64,000 nucleotides of DNA from Dactylosporangium sp. AC04546 (GTDB taxonomy: Bacteria > Actinomycetota > Actinomycetes > Mycobacteriales > Micromonosporaceae), in NCBI RefSeq assembly GCF_022095675.1, contig NZ_JAHYSG010000006.1, positions 138,144 to 202,143 of the forward strand. Direction: 5' to 3'. A model generated the notes under the pieces. That model was not told the origin of the DNA. It made no database searches and saw only the letters and a program-made list of their open reading frames with translations. Numbering within the stretch: position 1 is the stretch's first letter; every line of letters starts with the position of its first letter. The translations under genes and the position numbers were made by a program. Shown here piece after piece: positions 8,830 through 17,436 of the stretch.

Positions 8830-8841
8830 GTCAACTAGCAT
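8813..8841 (+). promoter_or_regulatory. Promoter of the MarR gene
   Basis: TTGGTA (8813-8818), a 17-base spacer and TAGCAT (8836-8841) form a recognisable -35/-10 pair. The ATG at 8848 follows after six bases and has no Shine-Dalgarno, so transcription would start at or next to the start codon. Confidence 0.6.
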
Positions 8842-8847
8842 TGCGGC

Positions 8848-9288
8848 ATGACCTCCGAGGACACCGAGGACAGCCTGGACGCGCTCGTCGACGCCCTCGT
8901 CCGCAGCACCTTCCAGGTGACGGGCGTGCTGACGCGCATCGGCGCCGAGAACGACCTGTCCCTCACGCAGCTGCGGGTGTTCGGCATCTTGCGCGACCGG
9001 CGTCCCCGCGTCACCGAACTGGCTGCGTACCTGGGCCTGGACAAGTCGACGATGTCCGGCCTGATCGATCGCGCCGAACGCCGGGGACTGCTGGCACGGG
9101 GCAAGAATCCGCACGACGGCCGGGCCGTCGAGGTGTTCCTGACCCCGGCCGGCCGCGAGCTCACGCAACGGCTGTACCTCGAGGTCCGGCACACCCTCGC
9201 GCCCGCGTTAGGCCGGCTGCGACCCGAGCAGCGCGAACAACTCCTCGGGCTGCTCGAACCCCTCCTGGACCCCGGTGGTGCTCAGTGA
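8848..9288 (+). CDS. MarR-family transcriptional regulator
   Basis: A 146-residue protein with the MarR winged-helix plan: N-terminal dimerisation helices, then LTQLRVFGILRD, PRVTELAAYLGLDKSTMSGL as the recognition helix-turn-helix (about residues 54-73), the wing LLARGKNPHDGRAVEVFLTP with its conserved Asp-x-Arg, and C-terminal helices. It very likely represses itself and the divergent oxidoreductase through the paired dyads at 8781-8829. It converges with the CHAT gene, whose stop lies 25 bases beyond. Confidence 0.92.
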   Translation: MTSEDTEDSLDALVDALVRSTFQVTGVLTRIGAENDLSLTQLRVFGILRDRRPRVTELAAYLGLDKSTMSGLIDRAERRGLLARGKNPHDGRAVEVFLTPAGRELTQRLYLEVRHTLAPALGRLRPEQREQLLGLLEPLLDPGGAQ

Positions 9289-9313
9289 GAGCTGTGGATC
9301 CTCGCCGGGGGTT

Positions 9314-12300
9314 CTACGCTCCGGCGTGAACGTAGCTGGCCCAGTGCTGCGGCGACGACGGCATCGCGTCGCGCACGTTCCGCGCGGCGTCGCGCAAGAA
9401 CCGCGCCGACTCCGCGACGGGAAGGTGGTCCGGGTCGAGGGCGAGCGCGGCGTAGAAGGAGCCGGCGACGGTCTGGGCGATGCGGTCGTTGACCGGCCAC
9501 AGAGTGCCCACAACGTGCCGGTATCCCAGGACCTGGAATGCGGACGTGAGGTGGATCGCCTGGTCAGCCAGGCTCGGGGTGGCGTCGGCGGTCGAACAGG
9601 CAGACAGGTAGCACAGCGCCCCGTCGAATGGGCCAAGTCCGGCCAGCTCGCGAAGTGTCAGCGGCGCGGTGCGGTGGTCGGTCAGCAGGATTCGGCTGGC
9701 GGCGGGATACTGCCAGTCGGCGACGCCGTGGCAGGCGAAGTGGACGATCGCCCGGCGGGGTAGTGCGTCAAGGACCGCGTCGTACCGTGCCTCTGCCCCG
9801 CGCAGTACCTCAGCGCCGGACAAGTAGCCAGCCACGGCATCCGCCTCGGCGTCCGCACCGACCAGCGGGCTGACGTCGGGCGCTGCCGACGCGCAGACGA
9901 CCAGTGCGGCCGCGCTGGTGGCATTCTCACTACCCACCCGCCGAGCGTGCGCCAACGCGCCAAGGGTCGGGGTGTATGAGCTGACGACCCGGTCGAATAC
10001 GGTACGGCCGGATCGTTCGCGATGGTGTCCGGCGGCGTGCAGCGGCAGGTAGCTCAGCACGCCGATTGGACACCACCACAGGCGCTCGGGCGTTTCACGA
10101 TTGGTCCCCGCCACGTCCAGTGCGGCAGCGGCGTATGTCTCCCACAGCCACTCAAGCACCGCGCTCATCTCGCGCTGCGCGGCAACTCGCGCCGCATATC
10201 CGGGCTCCGACGCCGTCGCGGCCGTTGCCGTCCGGAATCGGTTAGCCTGCCGGAACACCTCATCAGCCGTCACTGACGTACAAGTGACCGCCCGCGCCGG
10301 GTGTGCGGGGTCGTCGCGCAGTGCGATCACACCGCAGCCGGACTCGTGCGCATAGGCGTACACGACGGGACCTTGGCGCGCGTGTCGGCACGCGAGGGCC
10401 GCAGGCTCTGGCAGTAGGAAGGTCTCGAAACCGCGCATACGGCGCAGTCGCTCGAGCAGGTCGATCCACTCCTGGTCCATGCGCGCCCGTCGCGCGGCTT
10501 GGGCCGGGTTCACCGGGGCGGGGTCGGTCGGATCCGCCGAGCGGCCGACGTCGGCGCGGAACCAGGCGACCAGCCGCGCGTAGTGCGCGGCGAGCCGGGG
10601 CGCCCGCCGGGTCAGCGCGGTGATGTCGGTGAAGCGGTCCCGCATGGCCTCACCTACCAGCAAGCCGCGGACCTGCTCAATGAGTTCGACTGCCCGGTCA
10701 GGTCTCCCGGCCGCTACACAGGCGGCAGCGATTTGGGCGGCGAAGCCGTTGATGCGGCCGAGTTCGTGCTCGCGATCGCGGCGGTCGAGGTAGCGGCCGG
10801 CGATCCTCGGTACGAGGACGACCGCGAGTTCCAGCGCGGCGACGGCCGCGTCGTGGTCGCCGTGCCGGGTCGCGAGATCCGCCTCGCACCTGTAGGCCCA
10901 GATGCGCAGCATCGCAGCGGCGGCCGACATTCGGGCCGCTCGGTGATAGGCGAGACGGGCGTCGCGGGACATGGCCTTGTCGCCGTCGAGGTCGGCGAGG
11001 GTGCTCATCGCCCGGCCGAGGTTGGCCAGCACCGACGCGGCGGTAGCGTCGTCGACGCCGAGCAGGTCGAGCGCGGACCGGCCGGCTGCGACGGCTTGCT
11101 CGAGTGCCACCCGGTCTCCGGTGCGGTCGTACAGCGACCGGAGAATGATCATGTGGTTGGAGAGCCGACCCGGCCGTTCACGGTCGTGGGTGGCGGTCGC
11201 CGCGAGGACCGACTCGCTCAGCACAGCCGCTTCCCGCAACGGCTGTTCGTCGTCGATGAAACTACTCAACGTGCGTAGGAGGAGGGCGTACGTGGAGATC
11301 GCGGCCAAACGGAACGGGCCACCGTCCGCAGCCAGGCCCATCGCCCGTCGGCTGAACTCGACCGCGTCGCGGGCGGCGGCAGGGTCCCGCGTACGCTCGA
11401 TGTAGCTTCGCAGCAGGATGCCTAGGTTGGAGAGGCGGCCGGCAAGGTCCGGATGGCCGGGAGGTGTCGCGGCCAGCGCGTTGCGGCCATGTCCGACCGC
11501 CCGACGGAGGCTGTCCAGATCGCCGGTCTCGCCGAACCAGGCGTGCAACGCCAGGCTCAGGTTGCCGTGAGTCGCCGCCAGGTATGGGTGCCCGGGCGGT
11601 AGGTCCGCCACGGCGGCGGCGCCAGTATCGATCGCATCGGCCAAAACGGACCGATCGGCGCTGTGTTCGTACCGGGTACGCTCCACCAGACAGAGATTCG
11701 ACTGCAATGCGGAGCGGATGCGGGCGTCGCCGGTCGACGAGATCACGCCGATCAACAGCGTGCGGCATTCGTCGAGTAGCGTGCCGTCGCCGGTCTTCTC
11801 ATAGACGCTCAGTAGTGCGACGGCGAGGTTGCCCGACAGGCTTTCCCTGGCCGCATCGTCGCCGTCCGACCGGCCGAGCGCGCGTCGCCCGATGCGGGCC
11901 GCTTCGCGCGCATGCCGGAGGTTGCCGCTGTGCACAAACATGGTGTTCAAGGCCGCCATGTGATTGCACCAAGCGCGAAGCGCGCGCGGATCCTCAGCCG
12001 GGCGGCCGGCGGCAGCCAAACGCGAAACCCGGACGGCGTCCCGGATATCGGCCAGCCGGCCCCCGCGCTCAAACCGCGCCTGCAGCGCGAGATCCAGGTT
12101 GGACAGGCGGTCTGCCCGGTCAGCCGATGCACCGTCCGTCAGCCGAACTGCTTTCCGGCCGGCGGACACCGCCTCATCGAGAACGTCGGCACCGAGCCCA
12201 TGGTCGTGGCCTAGTTGAAGGGCAGCACACAGGTTCGACAGTGCGGCAGCCCGGTCCTCGCTGGAGCCGCCCACGCCGGCGGCCTGCCGGAAGTCGTGGA

Positions 12301-12415
12301 ACGCCGCGGCGAGAACGTCAAGGTCACCCGTCTGACGGAACTCGCGCACGTGGGAGACACCGTCCGACATCAGGACGTCGAACGAGGGGGAAGGCCGATT
12401 GGCGTCGGTCAACAT
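9314..12415 (-). CDS. TPR-CHAT domain protein (caspase-like protease candidate)
   Basis: A 1033-residue soluble protein. Residues about 1-600 are helical repeats with the tetratricopeptide-like pattern seen in actinobacterial CHAT proteins: repeated LSNLxxAL(R) and GxxxxLxxAVxxGRxAL units. Residues about 720-1033 form the CHAT domain. The caspase-like dyad is visible: His in VHFACHG (about residue 895) and Cys in LSACSTAD (about 938). The end, HWASYVHAG, is typical of the family. Such proteins act as proteases switched by their repeat domain or by partners; some serve in anti-phage or cell-death systems. No partner protease target is adjacent, so its role is open. TACTCT lies eight bases before the ATG and no Shine-Dalgarno is seen. 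Confidence 0.9.
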   Translation of the reverse strand: MLTDANRPSPSFDVLMSDGVSHVREFRQTGDLDVLAAAFHDFRQAAGVGGSSEDRAAALSNLCAALQLGHDHGLGADVLDEAVSAGRKAVRLTDGASADRADRLSNLDLALQARFERGGRLADIRDAVRVSRLAAAGRPAEDPRALRAWCNHMAALNTMFVHSGNLRHAREAARIGRRALGRSDGDDAARESLSGNLAVALLSVYEKTGDGTLLDECRTLLIGVISSTGDARIRSALQSNLCLVERTRYEHSADRSVLADAIDTGAAAVADLPPGHPYLAATHGNLSLALHAWFGETGDLDSLRRAVGHGRNALAATPPGHPDLAGRLSNLGILLRSYIERTRDPAAARDAVEFSRRAMGLAADGGPFRLAAISTYALLLRTLSSFIDDEQPLREAAVLSESVLAATATHDRERPGRLSNHMIILRSLYDRTGDRVALEQAVAAGRSALDLLGVDDATAASVLANLGRAMSTLADLDGDKAMSRDARLAYHRAARMSAAAAMLRIWAYRCEADLATRHGDHDAAVAALELAVVLVPRIAGRYLDRRDREHELGRINGFAAQIAAACVAAGRPDRAVELIEQVRGLLVGEAMRDRFTDITALTRRAPRLAAHYARLVAWFRADVGRSADPTDPAPVNPAQAARRARMDQEWIDLLERLRRMRGFETFLLPEPAALACRHARQGPVVYAYAHESGCGVIALRDDPAHPARAVTCTSVTADEVFRQANRFRTATAATASEPGYAARVAAQREMSAVLEWLWETYAAAALDVAGTNRETPERLWWCPIGVLSYLPLHAAGHHRERSGRTVFDRVVSSYTPTLGALAHARRVGSENATSAAALVVCASAAPDVSPLVGADAEADAVAGYLSGAEVLRGAEARYDAVLDALPRRAIVHFACHGVADWQYPAASRILLTDHRTAPLTLRELAGLGPFDGALCYLSACSTADATPSLADQAIHLTSAFQVLGYRHVVGTLWPVNDRIAQTVAGSFYAALALDPDHLPVAESARFLRDAARNVRDAMPSSPQHWASYVHAGA

Positions 12416-12545
12416 TAGGAGTGAGAGTATCCAACGCGGGTCGTCATCCCCGCTCTATCGCCGCGCTGCCCGTGCCGACCTGCCCGGAGGAAGCGGCGAC
12501 ACAGTCAGGGCCGCGCCGATCCCCGGGCGTGGGATGAAAGCGCAC

Positions 12546-12578
12546 GGCCCCCGGCGACGGGTCGCGTCGCCGGGGGCC
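12546..12578 (-). terminator. Strong hairpin downstream of the glycoside hydrolase gene
   Basis: GGCCCCCGGCGAC (12546-12558) pairs perfectly with GTCGCCGGGGGCC (12566-12578) around a seven-base loop. It lies 18 bases beyond the stop of the glycoside hydrolase gene at 12597, the expected place for a factor-independent terminator. Confidence 0.8.
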
Positions 12579-12596
12579 GCGCTTCGTGCCGTGGGG

Positions 12597-15500
12597 TCAG
12601 GAGGCGTAGGCCCTGACCTCGAGCAGGCCGAGTGAGGCGGTACCGGTAGCGGTGAGCTGCACGCGCAGTCTCGTGGTCGAGGTCGCGGTGAAGGTGACCG
12701 TGTTGAAGGCGTTCTTGGTGAGGGTGTACCCGCTGGCGCCGGGCACGTCGACGTAGGCCGAGCCGTTCCAGTACTGCAGCTTCCACGCCGACGGCATGTC
12801 GATGCCCTGCTCGTCGTCGAAGAAGTACACCTGGGCCCGGCTCAGCGACTGGGCCGACGACCACTGCAGCTCGGCCCACTGGGTGCCGGTCTCCGGCCAG
12901 GTGCCCCAGCGGGAGCCGTCGTTCGTGGCGCCGCTGTTCGAGCTGGTCGGCTCGTCACCGTTGTTGATCGCGCCGCAGCTCTCCCACGACGAGGTGTAGG
13001 AGCACACCGGGCTCGCCGCCGTCGCGAGGTTGCCGCCGCCCGGCGGGGGCTGGGTCCCGCCCCGGTTGAAGACCTTGATCTCGGTGAGGCCGGTCTTCGC
13101 CCCGGAGGCGTTCGTCGCCAGGACGCGGACCCGTTGCGCGCTGACGGCCGGGAAGGTGACCAGGTTGTAGTTGCCCTTCGGTGTCGACGGGTTCTTGGCC
13201 TGGCTGCCGACGCTGACCCAGGTGCTGCCGTTGTAGTACTGGATGTCGTACGACGACGGCGCCCGGTAGGTGGCGGACGCCGGCCGGCTGTCCTTGAAGT
13301 ACAGGCGGATCTCGTTGAACGTCCGCGACTGGCCGAAGTTGACCTCGAACCAGTCCTGGCTGTTCGGGGAGCCGCCGGCGCCCCAGAACGGCTCGTTGGT
13401 CGGGAAGCCGTCGATCGCGGAACCCGTCGACGAGCCCGAGCCGGTGTACGAGGCGGTGACCGTCGCGCCGGTGGCGAGGTTGGTCAGCGCCGGGGCGGTG
13501 GCGTCGACGCCGGCCTTGGCCATGATGTCCACGACGCGGGGGTCCGTCTGCACGACCTGGGCGGGCGACTGCAGGCCGGAGTACGCCTGGCTGTAGGCGA
13601 CCGTGCCCGAGGTGGTGACGGTGCCCGTGGCCGGGTCCCAGGTGAACGGGACGAGCGAGTTGACGGTGGCGACCCGGGTGCCGTTGATGAAGATGGAGTA
13701 CCCCTGGGGCACGCCCGGGTAGCGGGTCACGCCGTCGGCCGGGTCGTCCCAGACGATGGTCAGGTCGGCGTTGCGGTAGCGCAGGTTGTTGACGGTGAAC
13801 CGGTCCCAGCCGATGTTGATCGGCGAGAGCTCGACCTTCGCGTCGCTGCGCGGCCGCAGGCCGGCCACGTCCTCGATCATCGTCCAGTTGCTGCTGCCCA
13901 GGATGTTGTGGTGGATCCAGGAGCGGTAGGTGATCGAGGAGCCGTTCCAGTTCGCCCAGAACTCGTTGGCGTCCGGGTAGGCGGTGTTGCCGTTGACGTA
14001 CTGGGCCCAGGCGTTCCAGTACAGCAGCTTCTTGTACCACTCGGTGGTGATCCACGAGTTCGGGTAGTTGCGCAGCACCGAGCTCAGCAGCCGGAACTGC
14101 ACGGTCGAGTTGATGGTGGAGAAGTTGTTGCTGCCGGTGCCCGACGCCGCCTTGTCCGCCTGGTTGGCGGTGTAGAACGGGAAGATCGGGTACTGGGCCG
14201 GGTCGTCGAACAGTCGCAGCGCCTGCTTGTACTCCGTGGTGTTCGGGATGGCGCCGACCGCGAACGGGTAGTAGATGTTGATTTCTTTCCACGGGTTGAA
14301 CGCGCCGTCGCTCGCCATGCGGTTCTCGAACAGCTGCCGGTTGGGGTTCCACAGCACGCTGACGATGGCGGCGGCGATCTGGTTGGCGAGCGTGGTCATC
14401 TCGTTCGCCTTGGCCGTGTTGCCGACGGCGGCGTAGGCCTGGGCCGCCGCGAGGGCGCCGCTGTACTGGTACGCGGACTCGCCGCGGTCCATGTTGCCGG
14501 CGCGCCAGTGGAACGACACCGCGTCGGCGTCGTTGCCGGTCAGCGCGCCCCAGTTGTACTCGATGAGCTTGTTGTTGTTGGTGTCGTACGTCGCCAGCTG
14601 GCCCTTGACGTCACGCTCGGCGTACTGGGCGAGGTTGGCCGCGAGGCCCGGCTGGCCGCCGTGGATCTGGTAGCTCTTCCAGGCCGCCTCGGCGATGTAC
14701 TGGGTGTAGCTGTTGGACCAGTTCTCGGGATCGCCGGGGTTGTCCATGAACCGGCCGTTCTTCGACGTCTGGCCGACGGACAGCCAGTCGCCGTAGGCGT
14801 ACAGCGGCGTGCGCAGGTACTTCAGGTCGTCGATGTGCATGGGCTGGGTGAGCGCGATGGCGTTGTTGTAGCCGAGCGCGCCCTCGACCGAGGTCGGGAA
14901 CTGGAAGGTCTGCCCCGGGATGTTCGCGTCGAGGTTGTTGAACCGCATCAACCACCAGCGGTAGTAGTAGTTCTTCGTCAGCGCCGGCACCGGCGAGTCG
15001 AAGTACGGGATGTTGTCCGCCCACCACTGGTTGTACGCCCGCACGTGGGTCGCGAACGCGGTGGCGTTGGAGTATCCCGCGTACGCCGTGTACTCGGTGG
15101 ACGACTCGGGAATCTCACTCGCGATGAACCCCATCACGACCTTGGCCGTGACGGTCGCACCGGCCCCGATGGTGATCGACCGGTTCAGGCCGCCGGAGCT
15201 GACCGAGAAGCCGTCACCGGTGAGCCGGGTCGTCAGCGTGGTCAGGCTGTTCTTCACGCCGGTGGAGCCGGTCAGCTCGCTGCCGCTGCCGCTGGTCGCA
15301 TAGGGCGAGGTCGCCCGCAGCGTCAGGGTGGTCGAGGCGGAGCCGCTGTTGGTGATCGACAGGTTCGTCACGGCGACGTTGTTGTTCGTGATGAACTTCT
15401 GCTGGGTGATCGAGACCGAGCCGCTGTTGAAGACGCTCTTGGCGTAGCTCGGCGCCTGGAAGCGCTGTGCGGTCTGCTCGGTGAACGTGCCCGGGCTGGC

Positions 15501-15902
15501 GGTGATCGTGTACGCGTTGTTGTCGCTGATGCTCTCCCAGTACGCCACGCGGCCGCCGAAGCCGAGTACGCCCGGGTTGTAGGTCTTCATGAACAGCGCC
15601 CGGCCGCGGCTCATGAGGATCCCGCCGTCGGCGTCGGCCGGGTCGCCGCTGCCGCTGCGGCCGAGCAGCCGGTCGATCCAGAAGTCGGTGCCGCCGCTCT
15701 CCGCGTTGTAGATCGCCTGCATCATGTTGCCGGTGGTGTAGCCGACGGGCGCGGTCGGGATCGCCGGTCCGGAGAACGTCGGGTAGCCGATGGTCTGGGC
15801 CGCGGCGGCAGGGCTGGCGGCCGTGGCCACCGCGGCGATCGAGGCGGTCAGGGTGGTCGTCAACGCGATTGCCAGCCTGGACTTCCAGCGGGGGTATGGC
15901 AT
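12597..15902 (-). CDS. Secreted MGH1-like glycoside hydrolase with two F5/8-type C domains
   Basis: This encodes 1101 residues. The ATG at 15902 has the near-perfect site GGAGGTGA, so the extra ten upstream codons are rejected. A Sec signal peptide ends near SPAAAAQT (about residue 35). The middle (about residues 320-760) is an (alpha/alpha)6-barrel of the MGH1/GH63-like type, with aromatic and acidic clusters such as RWWLMRFNN, YIAEAAWKSYQ, FHWRAGNMDRGE and GSSNWTMIEDVAG. The C-terminus holds two discoidin (F5/8 type C) sugar-binding domains, about residues 845-965 and 975-1101, each with SWES or SxDWFEVNFG-like faces. It is probably an extracellular enzyme acting on plant or microbial polysaccharide; linkage specificity cannot be read. 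Upstream operator-like palindromes suggest sugar-responsive repression. Confidence 0.85.
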   Translation of the reverse strand: MPYPRWKSRLAIALTTTLTASIAAVATAASPAAAAQTIGYPTFSGPAIPTAPVGYTTGNMMQAIYNAESGGTDFWIDRLLGRSGSGDPADADGGILMSRGRALFMKTYNPGVLGFGGRVAYWESISDNNAYTITASPGTFTEQTAQRFQAPSYAKSVFNSGSVSITQQKFITNNNVAVTNLSITNSGSASTTLTLRATSPYATSGSGSELTGSTGVKNSLTTLTTRLTGDGFSVSSGGLNRSITIGAGATVTAKVVMGFIASEIPESSTEYTAYAGYSNATAFATHVRAYNQWWADNIPYFDSPVPALTKNYYYRWWLMRFNNLDANIPGQTFQFPTSVEGALGYNNAIALTQPMHIDDLKYLRTPLYAYGDWLSVGQTSKNGRFMDNPGDPENWSNSYTQYIAEAAWKSYQIHGGQPGLAANLAQYAERDVKGQLATYDTNNNKLIEYNWGALTGNDADAVSFHWRAGNMDRGESAYQYSGALAAAQAYAAVGNTAKANEMTTLANQIAAAIVSVLWNPNRQLFENRMASDGAFNPWKEINIYYPFAVGAIPNTTEYKQALRLFDDPAQYPIFPFYTANQADKAASGTGSNNFSTINSTVQFRLLSSVLRNYPNSWITTEWYKKLLYWNAWAQYVNGNTAYPDANEFWANWNGSSITYRSWIHHNILGSSNWTMIEDVAGLRPRSDAKVELSPINIGWDRFTVNNLRYRNADLTIVWDDPADGVTRYPGVPQGYSIFINGTRVATVNSLVPFTWDPATGTVTTSGTVAYSQAYSGLQSPAQVVQTDPRVVDIMAKAGVDATAPALTNLATGATVTASYTGSGSSTGSAIDGFPTNEPFWGAGGSPNSQDWFEVNFGQSRTFNEIRLYFKDSRPASATYRAPSSYDIQYYNGSTWVSVGSQAKNPSTPKGNYNLVTFPAVSAQRVRVLATNASGAKTGLTEIKVFNRGGTQPPPGGGNLATAASPVCSYTSSWESCGAINNGDEPTSSNSGATNDGSRWGTWPETGTQWAELQWSSAQSLSRAQVYFFDDEQGIDMPSAWKLQYWNGSAYVDVPGASGYTLTKNAFNTVTFTATSTTRLRVQLTATGTASLGLLEVRAYAS

Positions 15903-16029
15903 CGCGTCACCTCCATTCGAGATGTGGTTCACGGGTGCATACCTTCGTTTCCAGCAGCCCGACGAAGTTCGTTCCGTTGGACTGCAGGGTCGGGCGGCGG
16001 TGCCGTCGGGGTGGGCACCGCGGGCCGGG

Positions 16030-16044
16030 TGAAACGTTTTCGGG
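16030..16044. promoter_or_regulatory. Imperfect secondary operator-like site
   Basis: TGAAACGTTTTCGGG resembles the CGAAA...TTTCG sites at 16129 and 17403 but with a shifted centre. It lies between the main palindrome and the start of the glycoside hydrolase gene. Confidence 0.4.
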
Positions 16045-16128
16045 TCGGCGCGGGGAGGCGGGCTATCAGGCGGCCCGTAGCGGCAGGCAGCCCGATAGCT
16101 TGCTGTCTATGGCTAGCCAGTCTGGCTC

Positions 16129-16144
16129 CCGAAAACCTTTTCGG
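16129..16144. promoter_or_regulatory. LacI-type operator-like palindrome upstream of the glycoside hydrolase
   Basis: CCGAAAACCTTTTCGG is a palindrome with CCGAAAA and TTTTCGG arms around two central C residues. The same 14-base core plus the following GCAAGA recurs at 17403 before the next secreted-protein gene. Actinobacterial LacI-family repressors of xylan or glucan genes are known to use CGAAA-N-TTTCG-type sites; the exact regulator here is an inference. Confidence 0.65.
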
Positions 16145-16210
16145 CAAGACCTCGCGACGCCATCAGATCGCGCTGCTGCTCAGCGCGACCGCCGAGGGCG
16201 ATCTGACGGG

Positions 16211-16240
16211 GTGGCGGCGTCCGGGGCCGGGCGCCGCCAC
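16211..16240 (-). terminator. Hairpin downstream of the CBM2 metalloprotease gene
   Basis: GTGGCGGCG (16211-16219) pairs with CGCCGCCAC (16232-16240) just beyond the stop of the gene ending at 16254. Confidence 0.6.
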
Positions 16241-16253
16241 CGGGCCGGGGGTG

Positions 16254-17351
16254 TCAGGACAGGAAGCTGCCGTACGGGCCGCTCATGATCGCGTTCTTCT
16301 GCGCCTGGCTGAAGTGGGTGTTCGGGTAGCTGTAGAAGGACGCGGACATGGGCGTGCCGTCGGTGGAGGTCGAGTCGGGCAGCCCGAAGGCGTGGCCGAG
16401 CTCGTGGACCATCCCGCCGTACCAGCGGTTCATCGGCCCGTTGACGCCGGCCGCGCCGTCCGCGTCGTGGCCGCTGAGCAGGACCCAGCCAGGGCTCGCC
16501 CCGCCGCCGGACTTGCCGACGTCCTCGGCGCTGATCTCGCCGACGACGAGCCAGCGGCTGTCGGGGTTGTTGATGCCGAGCCGGCGGCGCAGTTCGGCCT
16601 GCATGTTGAAGACCACGCACCAGTAGCGGTCGGCGGACGTGCAGTTGTTGTTGATGTAGAAGTTGGTGTCGCGCTCGCCGTTGACCACCTCCACGACCGT
16701 CGTGTTGAGCGTGAAGGTCTTGCCGAGCTCCTGCCCGTAGTACCGCTGCGCCTCCCGCATCACGTTCGCGATCCCGTCCGGGTACCGCTGGTTGAACGCG
16801 ACGTCGGTCGGCTTGAGCCACAGGACCCGGACCGTCCGGTTCGCCGGGCCGGTGCCGCCCGACGACGACGGCGACGACGACGGCGACGGCGACGACGACC
16901 GCGTCGGCGAGGCGCTCGCGCTCGCCGACGGGTTGACGGATCCGGTACAGGCGACGTTGTTGAGCCGGAACGAGGCCGGCACCGGGTTGGCGCCGCTCCA
17001 GGCGCCGTTGAACCCGAACGAGGTGCTGGCGCCGGTGCCGAGCGCGCCGTTGTACCCCACGTTGACTGCCGTCACGGCCGCGCCGTTCTGTGTGACGGTC
17101 GCGTTCCAGGCCTGGGTGACCGTCTGGCCGTTGGTGAAGCTCCAGGTCAGCGTCCAGCCGCTGATCGCGTCGCCGAGGTTGGTGATCGCCACGTCGGCGC
17201 CGAAGCCGCCCTGCCACTGTGAGCTGACCGTGTACGTCACCCGGCAGCCGGCCGCGGCGGCACCGGCCGTCGTGGCGACGGTCGCCCCGGCCGCGGCGAG
17301 GCTGACCGTGGCCGCGACGACCACGAGCCCGCGAACCCGTTCACGCCGCAT
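16254..17351 (-). CDS. Secreted CBM2-linked zincin metalloprotease
   Basis: This 365-residue protein has a Sec signal peptide (hydrophobic to about residue 34), a cellulose-binding CBM2 domain (about residues 35-140: SQWQGGFGADVAITNLG, GWTLTWSFTNGQTVTQAWNA, GFNGAWSGANPVPASFRLNN with the expected Cys pair and exposed Trp residues), a Ser/Pro linker and a C-terminal catalytic domain. That domain carries VHELGHAFGLPDS, an extended HExxHxxGxxD zinc site, at about residue 322. The linker and CBM would hold the protease on cellulose-rich material. The ATG at 17351 is chosen because AGGGG lies six bases upstream; the ATG at 17357 has no spacing. The target protein is unknown. Confidence 0.88.
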   Translation of the reverse strand: MRRERVRGLVVVAATVSLAAAGATVATTAGAAAAGCRVTYTVSSQWQGGFGADVAITNLGDAISGWTLTWSFTNGQTVTQAWNATVTQNGAAVTAVNVGYNGALGTGASTSFGFNGAWSGANPVPASFRLNNVACTGSVNPSASASASPTRSSSPSPSSSPSSSGGTGPANRTVRVLWLKPTDVAFNQRYPDGIANVMREAQRYYGQELGKTFTLNTTVVEVVNGERDTNFYINNNCTSADRYWCVVFNMQAELRRRLGINNPDSRWLVVGEISAEDVGKSGGGASPGWVLLSGHDADGAAGVNGPMNRWYGGMVHELGHAFGLPDSTSTDGTPMSASFYSYPNTHFSQAQKNAIMSGPYGSFLS

Positions 17352-17402
17352 GCTCATCCCCTTTCATCCACGAACTCCGATAGGAGGGGCCAGAATGGTG
17401 GA

Positions 17403-17416
17403 CGAAAACCTTTTCG
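17403..17416. promoter_or_regulatory. LacI-type operator-like palindrome upstream of the CBM2 protease
   Basis: CGAAAACCTTTTCG is identical to the core at 16130-16143 and is followed by the same GGCAAGA. It lies about 50 bases before the CBM2 protease start, where it would block transcription. Confidence 0.65.
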
Positions 17417-17436
17417 GCAAGATGGGAAGGACGGTC

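Noticed and set aside
13134..17222. A 1362-codon open frame on the plus strand opposite the secreted hydrolase and protease genes
   Set aside because: It is a GC-skew shadow: low-complexity Arg/Val/Gly-rich sequence with no domain, and the minus strand carries clear signal peptides and known domains.
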